From Bryobacterales bacterium (lineage in GTDB: Bacteria; Acidobacteriota; Terriglobia; Bryobacterales; Bryobacteraceae), in the NCBI GenBank assembly GCA_003163855.1, contig PLRJ01000049.1:1-61766 (forward strand): a DNA stretch of 61,766 nucleotides. Reading direction: 5' to 3'. Under the pieces are notes generated by a model that ran no database searches, was not told the origin of the DNA, and was given only the letters and a program-made list of their open reading frames with translations. The position numbers and the translations under genes were made by a program. Of the stretch, positions 1 through 5,547 are shown one piece after another; the stretch's first letter is position 1, and each line of letters begins with the position of its first letter.

Positions 1-1195
1 TTTGCAGTTGCTCCGCCAACAGCGCATCCTGCGCTCTCTGTGTCGCGTCTTGGGCTTCCACACCCATTTGGCAGTTGCAGAATTCAAAACCCTGTTGGCG
101 GCGCTCAGGAGCGCGGTAGCTCATCGCGCGCCTATCGGGTCCGTAATGGCCGGAGTCATTCCGGCTTGGGCTCAACACGAGTTTGCATTTGGGCACGACG
201 GTACCGGTGTCTTCACAGTCAAGGCATCGCGGCCACGACAGATGCGCTGTCTCTTCCAGCCAGTGCTCGGCAAGGCTGATCAGCCCGCCGGTTTGGCTCC
301 TCGCATCCCGTCTCCAGGCATAGCAGAGCTGCTGGAGGCTGAAGTTCTGTTCCTGTGCGGCCCTAAGAATCCTCGTTCGTCCGACGCTGTTGATCGCCAG
401 CGGCGGGTCGCACATTTGTTCCATCTCGCGGAAGATTATGTTTCTCCGGTCTTGGGCATCGGCGTGACTGCGGCCATCACCAGCAACAGCGTTTGTTGAC
501 GCGTCCGTTACGTCACACCGCAAATCCGGCACTGCTGTTGTTGAAGGTTGGTCTTTTAAAGGTTCCATAAAAAGTTCATTCCTTATAGCGCCGACATTTT
601 CTTCCCCCTTACCGGCACTTTTCTTCCCCCTTAAGGGGGAAATTTTCGCTGTGTGCATGATGCCTTTCGACGGGGAAAAATCTTCCCCCTCAGATTGCGT
701 AATTTCAGCCGTGGTTGAAGTTTGAATTTTGTCCTGGAAGGCCGGCCTCTGGACCAAATTGACTTTTGGCAAACTGCATGGTCTTCCGTCTGGGTGCAAA
801 TGAATTACCAGGCCCTTTGGGGCGCCGGCGGGCTTTGCTCCTCCGGCGTCGCCCTCAGGAAAGCAAATCCAGTCGTGCTCCAGAAGTTCCCGCCGGTAAA
901 TCTTGATGGAGCGCTCCGTCACGAAAAGGTCTGACGCGGCTGTGGACCGCTTAGCCCAGACCAGGTTTTCGGCACTTCGATACTTGCAAAGATGAATCGC
1001 CCAATACCGCATGGCACCTTTGGAGATGCCTTGCGCGCCGGTAATATCTCCGGGCTTCGCCAAGCGAAGTTGGTTAGACTCTGGCGGAGGGCGGTGGTCG
1101 TGCTCTGAAGTGGGACGTGAGTTGTCTGTGCGTCGGGGCGGTATCTTTTCCGGCTCGGCGTTCCGGCCGATGCTACGGCAGGGTGCCGAACTCAC
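1..1195 (-). CDS. Replication-initiator-like winged-helix protein (partial, runs off left edge)
   Basis: The minus strand is open without a stop from 1195 to the window edge, at least 398 codons, so the C-terminus is missing. I chose the GTG at 1195 because GAGG lies about 7 nt upstream; an internal ATG is at 1012 but would cut into the first helix. Residues about 45-115 read like a winged-helix replication domain (Arg/Trp-rich helices ending in a hydrophobic L-L-E-H-D-W-I wing). A low-complexity linker follows. The C-terminal part has CLDCEDTG followed later by FCNCQMG, a paired-cysteine pattern seen in phage replication proteins. By position in a mobile element it probably starts replication of that element. 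The family assignment is inference; the open frame and cysteine pattern are seen directly. Confidence 0.62.
   Translation of the reverse strand, partial: MSSAPCRSIGRNAEPEKIPPRRTDNSRPTSEHDHRPPPESNQLRLAKPGDITGAQGISKGAMRYWAIHLCKYRSAENLVWAKRSTAASDLFVTERSIKIYRRELLEHDWICFPEGDAGGAKPAGAPKGLVIHLHPDGRPCSLPKVNLVQRPAFQDKIQTSTTAEITQSEGEDFSPSKGIMHTAKISPLRGKKSAGKGEENVGAIRNELFMEPLKDQPSTTAVPDLRCDVTDASTNAVAGDGRSHADAQDRRNIIFREMEQMCDPPLAINSVGRTRILRAAQEQNFSLQQLCYAWRRDARSQTGGLISLAEHWLEETAHLSWPRCLDCEDTGTVVPKCKLVLSPSRNDSGHYGPDRRAMSYRAPERRQQGFEFCNCQMGVEAQDATQRAQDALLAEQLQ
597..690. repeat. Iteron-like repeat cluster inside the initiator-like gene
   Basis: TTTTCTTCCCCCTTA occurs exactly at 597-611 and again at 619-633, a 22-bp period. 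The second copy overlaps a perfect 16-bp palindrome TCCCCCTTAAGGGGGA at 625-640, giving an inverted copy, and a further TCTTCCCCCT lies at 681-690 inside the inverted repeat GGGGAA-AAATC-TTCCCC (672-688). All copies fall in the linker-coding part of the replication-initiator-like gene. Phage lambda has its origin iterons inside gene O in the same relation, so this may be the element's replication origin. Origin function is inferred. Confidence 0.5.
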
Positions 1196-1358
1196 GAATG
1201 CGCCTCATGAACATTAGCCTGGAAATCTATTGGCCGGTGCCGTACAATCGAGTTGTTCAAACATTCATCCCTATGGCATTGGTTCCATTTTTCGAAGCTG
1301 TAAATGGGCTTTGTGTTGTTTCTGATGCGGCCGGTATTTGGCCGATTAGGCCGCAGTC

Positions 1359-1565
1359 TTAACGAGGTGGGCTGTTGAGGGCTTCTCGTTCTTTATCCAG
1401 GAGTTCCATGGCCCGGGCGCGGACAGCCGAATGGACTCGCTCCGATTGGAGCCGACCCATAAACCATGCGGAAATTGTTGTTTTGTGGAGTCCGAGATTT
1501 CGCGCGAGTTCGGCGGACGCGCCGCGATTTCTTTCGAAGATTTTTCGAAGCTGAGCGGGAGTCAT
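1359..1565 (-). CDS. Small Cro-like HTH DNA-binding protein
   Basis: This 68-aa protein has a helix-turn-helix around residues 15-38 (SAELARNLGLHKTTISAWF), followed by a basic helical tail. I prefer the ATG at 1565; a GTG start at 1601 would add 12 residues and reach into the operator region. It lies immediately upstream of the replication-initiator-like gene on the same strand, and it is divergent from a Xre-type repressor gene at 1659. That arrangement is the usual early control region of temperate phages and integrative elements, with this protein in the Cro-like place. DNA binding is well supported by the HTH; the Cro role is inference from position. Confidence 0.65.
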   Translation of the reverse strand: MTPAQLRKIFERNRGASAELARNLGLHKTTISAWFMGRLQSERVHSAVRARAMELLDKEREALNSPPR

Positions 1566-1607
1566 GGCAATGATAACCTCTTGTGTTGAGCTGGCAGTCA
1601 CGTACTG

Positions 1608-1633
1608 CTATACATTCAAGACTATGCTGCATA
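1608..1633. promoter_or_regulatory. Operator-like sites between divergent regulators
   Basis: CTATACATTCAAGACTATGC (1608-1627) recurs at 2241-2260 in inverted orientation with one mismatch, upstream of the excisionase-like gene. It overlaps the perfect palindrome TATGCTGCATA (1623-1633). The site sits between the Cro-like gene (start 1565) and the Xre repressor gene (start 1659), so a repressor bound here could control both promoters. Confidence 0.6.
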
Positions 1634-1658
1634 CTGATAGGCGGAGTCAAGGGAAAGT

Positions 1659-2210
1659 TTGGATGAATTGATTCCAAAACAACAAAACGATAGCGAAGAG
1701 TCCGGGTCCAGCAGTTCGATTGCAGCCGCCATTCGACAACTTCGGCATGATCTTGGGCTGACTCAAGTGCAGCTTGCAGTTGAAGTGGGCATCACGCCAA
1801 CCACGGTCTACCGTTATGAAGCGGCAACCAACACTCCAACGAACGACATCTTAGCTAAAATCCTTCAATTTGCAGTAAAGAAACAGTCGCTAGGCGCGGT
1901 CCAAACCCTGGCGGAAATATTGGCGTCCCGCACCGGCCTGAACATGTTCGGCTCCGACATGCAGAGCGAGACACCGTTTTTGCGGTCGTTGGCCAGTCTG
2001 CGACTCGAAAAAAGGCTCCTGATTATGGCCGCCCTCTTCATGCTGCAAGAAGATGCGGACCAAACAGCGATCCGAGTGTTCGAACATCTAGTTGAGCCTT
2101 GGAAGGCCAAAGCTTCGCTTGAATTTGGTTCTTTTGATATTGCCTTAAATGCAACGTCCAGCCCAAAAGAACAAGGCGCTCGGGTATCGAAGCCAAAAGA
2201 AAAAAGGTAA
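1659..2210 (+). CDS. Xre-family HTH regulator (CI-like repressor candidate)
   Basis: A 183-aa protein with a canonical HTH_3/Xre domain at residues about 20-75; the helix-turn-helix is in LTQVQLAVEVGITPTTVYRYE. The C-terminal 100 residues are helical and unrecognised, with no S24 peptidase serine/lysine motif seen, so it is not a classic self-cleaving CI. The start is TTG at 1659, supported by AAGGGA a few bases upstream; the ATG at 1663 is out of frame. It is divergent from the small Cro-like gene, and operator-like sites lie between them. It probably represses the element's early genes and, through the second copy of the operator, the excisionase/integrase unit. Role inferred from context. 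Confidence 0.75.
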   Translation: MDELIPKQQNDSEESGSSSSIAAAIRQLRHDLGLTQVQLAVEVGITPTTVYRYEAATNTPTNDILAKILQFAVKKQSLGAVQTLAEILASRTGLNMFGSDMQSETPFLRSLASLRLEKRLLIMAALFMLQEDADQTAIRVFEHLVEPWKAKASLEFGSFDIALNATSSPKEQGARVSKPKEKR

Positions 2211-2240
2211 ATCACTCTTGACACATGCTACAGGTATAGA

Positions 2241-2260
2241 GCATAGTCATGAATGTATAG
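2241..2260. promoter_or_regulatory. Second copy of the element operator, upstream of xis/int
   Basis: GCATAGTCATGAATGTATAG is the reverse complement of the 1608-1627 site with 19 of 20 bases matching. It lies between the stop of the Xre regulator gene and the preferred start of the excisionase-like gene at 2329. Its position suggests that one repressor controls both the divergent early promoters and excision/integration. Confidence 0.58.
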
Positions 2261-2328
2261 CGAAACGTTTGAGGGGTATTCCTTGCGAAAACCTCATTGG
2301 GCACGCTTGTCTAAATTGGTGTCTCTTT

Positions 2329-2574
2329 ATGCCATCATCACAAAACACTCCACCTGAGGCTCGCGAGGGAGAAGAAACTTTCTTCACTCTGGATCAAATT
2401 GCCGAACGCCTTCAGGTAAGCAAGGAGAGTGCGCGGCGCCTATTTTCATCGGAACCTGGCGTGTTGCGTTTTAACTGCGCCGGGAAGGCGAGTACGCGAA
2501 ATGGAAGAGTGCGATTGCGTGTCCCCATCAACGTGTTTAATAGGGTCGTGAATCGGATGAGGTACGTTGATTGA
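2329..2574 (+). CDS. Excisionase-like helix-turn-helix protein
   Basis: An 81-aa protein with a MerR/excisionase-type (HTH_17-like) motif: FFTLDQIAERLQVSKESARR at residues about 17-36, then a beta-wing region with RVRLRVPINVFNRVV. The frame is open further upstream to 2149, inside the previous gene, but the ATG at 2329 places the start after the operator copy at 2241-2260 and trims a non-homologous extension; no strong ribosome-binding site is visible. Its stop TGA overlaps the integrase ATG (TGATG), so the two are translationally coupled. It most likely acts as recombination directionality factor (Xis) for the adjacent integrase. Family by motif, role by context. Confidence 0.68.
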   Translation: MPSSQNTPPEAREGEETFFTLDQIAERLQVSKESARRLFSSEPGVLRFNCAGKASTRNGRVRLRVPINVFNRVVNRMRYVD

Positions 2575-3779
2575 TGCTTACTCTTTACCGCCGTCATTTG
2601 GATACCTGCCCGCACGCCTCAAAGGGGCGGAATTACAAACGCTGTAAGTGTCCTATCTGGGTAGATGGAACGTATGTAGGGATGGAAGTGCGCCGATCGC
2701 TAAAGACGATATCGTGGGAGGACGCCGAACGCCGATTGGCAGCTTTGAAAGAGTCCCCCGGATTCACCTTCCAACAGCCGAAAACCATTGCCGAAGCGGT
2801 GGCCATCTATCTTTCAGATGCAAGCGCGGGACAAAAGCTCACGGAAGAAACTTTGAGGAAAAAGCGAAATGTTCTCAATCCTTTAGTGAGTTTCTGTAGG
2901 GACAAAGGCAAGCTGTACCTGAAGCAAATCACATTTGAGGATTTGACGGAATTTCGAGCGACATGGAAAGACCAAGCTCTTAGTGCTTCAAAAAAGCTGG
3001 AACGGCTTAGGGGCTTCTTTCGATTTTGCGTAAACGCCCATTGGGTCAAGGAGAGTCCGGCGTCGAACCTAAAACGTCCCAAGATTCAGCCAACGCCCAC
3101 TATGCCTTTTACGCGTGACCAGATGTCAGCGCTGTTTAGCGCGTGCGAACGATATCCGGACAACTACGGACGCACCGGACAAACGAACGCGCTCCGCTTG
3201 CGGGCGCTCCTGCTCGTTTTGCGATATACGGGGCTCCGCATAAGGGATGCCGTCCAACTGGACGAATCCAAGGTTGAAGGTAGCCGGATCTTTTTGCGCA
3301 AACAGCAGAAGACAGGAGAGCCGGTCTATGTGCCCGTTCCTGCTTTCGTGATCACGGCCTTGTCCGGCGTACCGGGGCGAACTTCTGAAAGATACTATTT
3401 TTGGAGCGGAACAGGTCTGGCAAAAAGTGCCGTCGCAGACTGGCAGCGCAGTTTCCGAAAGCTCTTTGCAATCGCTGGAATCACGCATGTCCCAGAGGAA
3501 AACGTCTCATTTCGCAAATGGAAGGCCCGGCAAATCGACGGAAAGCGGGTTGAGGCTCACCCTCATATGTTTCGAGACACTTTCGCCGTCGAACTGCTTC
3601 TAAGCGGAGTACCGATGGAGGATGTCCAAATCCTGCTGGGCCACACGAGCATTAAGACAACGGAGAACAGTTACGCGCCTTGGGTCAAGGCAAGACAGGA
3701 AAGACTCGAGGGCCACATTCGAAATGCGTGGTCGCTCGAACCCGAGTTGAGTACACCTGAGGTACACAGGATAAATTAA
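2574..3779 (+). CDS. Tyrosine recombinase/integrase of the ssrA-borne element
   Basis: About 401 aa. N-terminal residues 1-60 hold a Cys/His-rich, basic arm-binding segment (CKCPIWVDG), then a SAM-like core-binding domain (about 75-165) and the catalytic domain. The catalytic residues are visible: Arg near 222 in RYTGLRIRD, HPHMFRD near 334 (HxxR), LLGHTS near 358, and the nucleophile Tyr near 367 in TTENSYAPW. The ATG at 2574 overlaps the excisionase stop; a TTG at 2571 is also possible. The gene ends 37 bp from the 3' end of the tmRNA gene, the classic position for an integrase whose att site is the ssrA 3' end. It should integrate and excise the element by strand exchange. Confidence 0.93.
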   Translation: MLTLYRRHLDTCPHASKGRNYKRCKCPIWVDGTYVGMEVRRSLKTISWEDAERRLAALKESPGFTFQQPKTIAEAVAIYLSDASAGQKLTEETLRKKRNVLNPLVSFCRDKGKLYLKQITFEDLTEFRATWKDQALSASKKLERLRGFFRFCVNAHWVKESPASNLKRPKIQPTPTMPFTRDQMSALFSACERYPDNYGRTGQTNALRLRALLLVLRYTGLRIRDAVQLDESKVEGSRIFLRKQQKTGEPVYVPVPAFVITALSGVPGRTSERYYFWSGTGLAKSAVADWQRSFRKLFAIAGITHVPEENVSFRKWKARQIDGKRVEAHPHMFRDTFAVELLLSGVPMEDVQILLGHTSIKTTENSYAPWVKARQERLEGHIRNAWSLEPELSTPEVHRIN

Positions 3780-3815
3780 TGTCTGTAACTAATTGTTTTT
3801 ACAACTACTTAAGTG

Positions 3816-3846
3816 TGGTGGAGGCGGCGGGAATTGAACCCGCGTC
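3816..3846. other. Probable att site in the tmRNA 3' end
   Basis: The T-arm and acceptor-stem end of ssrA, reading TGGTGGAGGCGGCGGGAATT on the plus strand, lies just beyond the integrase stop. Integrases of this kind commonly use this segment as attB and rebuild the gene on insertion. The partner repeat should lie outside the left edge of the window, so the duplication itself cannot be seen here. Confidence 0.55.
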
Positions 3847-4172
3847 CGAGAAAGCCCGCCATCAAAAGCCTACGTGTGTATCCGATTCTTTTGTTTTCGG
3901 CAGCCGCCTAAAAAACCGGCAAGAGCGGCGACTCACCTAGTCCGGTTGATCTCGATCATGGGCTCCGGACCGAAGCTTGGACCTATCCTGAAAAGTGACG
4001 CCCGCTAGCTGACGATCAGGCTCGCCAACCGGAGCGCGCTACTTATTTAATTAAGCAGCGTAAGCAAACTGTTGATTGTTCGCAGTTGTTTTTTTCCGAT
4101 CGTTTTACGGGAGCTCGGAACCCGACACGCCTTCTGACAACGATTCGATCCCGTCGAAACCGGTGCGCCCCC
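3816..4172 (-). ncRNA. ssrA: tmRNA (transfer-messenger RNA)
   Basis: On the minus strand the 5' acceptor half GGGGGCG (4172-4166) pairs with CGCCUCC followed by A-CCA at the 3' end (3816). The T-arm GGTTCAATTCC precedes it, and the 5' end has the usual CACCGGTTTCGACGGG D-arm-like sequence. The mRNA-like part starts at 4083 with GCG and encodes the degradation tag ANNQQFAYAA, stop TAA at 4053-4051, with a second in-frame TAG soon after. Length is 357 nt, normal for a one-piece tmRNA. It rescues stalled ribosomes with SmpB and tags products for proteolysis. The gene is intact despite the neighbouring element. clpS lies divergently 95 bp away. Confidence 0.95.
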
Positions 4173-4266
4173 TCATGTGGACACATCCAGGTTAACACCA
4201 TCGCAACATCTGAAAACCCTGTATGCAAGTGTTTTTGACCGGTTGAACTAAGATAGTCGTCAAGGA

Positions 4267-4614
4267 ATGCAGAGCGCCGTTGTTGTACCGGAAACCGGCC
4301 CCGCGCTTAAGGACATTGGGCACGAGGAGCATGGACATCTCTATCATGTGGTGCTACTGGATGACGACGAGCACACGTATGACTACGTGATAGAGATGCT
4401 GCAAAAGCTCTTTTTCCTTCCCGTGGAGTTGGCGCTGCAACATGCCATCGAAGTCGATACCACCGGACGCACCGTTGTCATTACGTGCGAAAAGGCTGAG
4501 GCTGACTTCGCCAAAGATCAGATTCAAGCGTTTGGCGCCGATCCTCGTATGCCGAAATCCAAGGGCTCTATGTCAGCCGTGGTGATTCCCGCTGGCAACA
4601 CCAAGCTTGCTTAA
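4267..4614 (+). CDS. clpS: ATP-dependent Clp protease adaptor ClpS
   Basis: 115 aa, close to the normal ClpS length with a short N-terminal extension. The core starts at about residue 26 (YHVVLLDDDEHTYDYVIEML), matching the beta-strand and acidic loop that form the N-degron pocket. The helix with the conserved His is in ALQHAIEVD, and VVITCEKAEADFAKDQI forms the helix that docks on the ClpA/ClpC N-domain. ClpS delivers N-end-rule substrates to ClpAP/ClpCP and dampens SsrA-tagged substrate degradation. Its position next to ssrA is therefore functionally suggestive. It converges with the RDD protein gene, with a small hairpin between them. The C-terminal extension of about 15 residues is not typical. 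Confidence 0.93.
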   Translation: MQSAVVVPETGPALKDIGHEEHGHLYHVVLLDDDEHTYDYVIEMLQKLFFLPVELALQHAIEVDTTGRTVVITCEKAEADFAKDQIQAFGADPRMPKSKGSMSAVVIPAGNTKLA

Positions 4615-4619
4615 TAGCC

Positions 4620-4649
4620 CAACGGGTGCGCTTTACACCACGCCCGTTG
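4620..4649. terminator. Weak hairpin between convergent clpS and RDD gene
   Basis: CAACGGG (4620-4626) pairs with CCCGTTG (4643-4649) between two convergent genes. There is no clear U-run on either side, so termination is only suggested by position. Confidence 0.35.
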
Positions 4650-4659
4650 CGCGTGTTCC

Positions 4660-5547
4660 TCAATAGTCCGAATGAATGGTCGGAAAGGTTCCCGATATGT
4701 AGTCGTGCCAGGTGAGCGCGTCTTCATCCAACAGCGCCCATACCAATCCGATTCCCGCCGCCAGCAAACTTACAAAACTGCCCAGCATCCGGTGGTACCG
4801 GCGCGCTTTTGATGGCGGATTGCCGTCAAAGTCCACCAGGCACAATCCAGCCGAGCGCATGCCGAAACTGTCGCGGCCCATATAAACCCAGATCAGCTTG
4901 TAGAACACCGGGATCGTCAACAGCGCCAACACCAGGAAGGGCGCCGAGTGCTTGTCAAAGCTCAAGCTTCCCCCCGCGTACAACATTCCCGCCAGCATCA
5001 GCGCCACTCCGCCAAGCATGACGAGCCCGTCGATAACCGAAGCCTGCACCCGGATTGAGGTCGGCGCTACTGGCGCATCGCAGATAATATTCGACTGCGG
5101 CGGGCTAAGTACCTCTTCGCTGCCAAAGAAATCCAGCCGTTGCTGGTCGGAAGACACCTTCCGGTTCGCACGCGCATGCCTTACTTCTACTTTCGACTGC
5201 TGCAAAGGCCTCGGACGTATCGCTTCCGCGATTCGCGCCCGCATCGCCTCCCGTTCCGTTGGAGACGCTACCGAGTCAAATGCGATAATTCGCGAGGGGT
5301 TCGGATTGCCGAAGAGGGCCTGTTGCCCGGTCGATTCTTCCACCGCCGGGTACGACTGCGCTCGATCAACCGGTGGGGGTGCGGCGTAAGCCTCGGCGCG
5401 GGCGTCATATTTTCGAGCCGTGGCATCATTTGAAAAAGGAAATCGCTCTCCACTTTGGGAAACGGGCGCACTACGCACTCGTCTGCCGCAACGGCGGCAG
5501 CGGTGATCGTCGTCTAAAATCCAAGTTTGACAATGCGGACAAGTCAT
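4660..5547 (-). CDS. RDD-family membrane protein with N-terminal zinc ribbon
   Basis: With the start at ATG 5547 the protein is about 295 aa and opens with MTCPHCQTWILDDDHRCRRCGRR, two CxxC knuckles that should bind one zinc. A long polar linker follows. Residues about 170-290 form an RDD domain with three hydrophobic helices: a first helix rich in Gly/Ala/Leu (DGLVMLGGVALMLAGMLYAG), a second (FLVLALLTIPVFYKLIWVYMG) and a third near the C-terminus, with SFGMRSAGLCLVDFDG typical of the family. Function is unknown; RDD proteins are thought to be transporters or membrane organisers. The coding start lies within 15 bp of the annotated 5' end of divergent lptD, so the two 5' ends overlap on paper. 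Confidence 0.82.
   Translation of the reverse strand: MTCPHCQTWILDDDHRCRRCGRRVRSAPVSQSGERFPFSNDATARKYDARAEAYAAPPPVDRAQSYPAVEESTGQQALFGNPNPSRIIAFDSVASPTEREAMRARIAEAIRPRPLQQSKVEVRHARANRKVSSDQQRLDFFGSEEVLSPPQSNIICDAPVAPTSIRVQASVIDGLVMLGGVALMLAGMLYAGGSLSFDKHSAPFLVLALLTIPVFYKLIWVYMGRDSFGMRSAGLCLVDFDGNPPSKARRYHRMLGSFVSLLAAGIGLVWALLDEDALTWHDYISGTFPTIHSDY

Noticed and set aside
2..499. Plus-strand open frame of 165 codons at the left edge
   Set aside because: It is the mirror of the minus-strand initiator-like gene; the translated protein has no recognisable motif, while the opposite frame has winged-helix and paired-cysteine features and stays open for 1.2 kb.
2149..2328. Upstream extension of the excisionase-like gene
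   Set aside because: It overlaps the preceding gene by 62 bp and would place the operator inside coding sequence; the extra residues match nothing.
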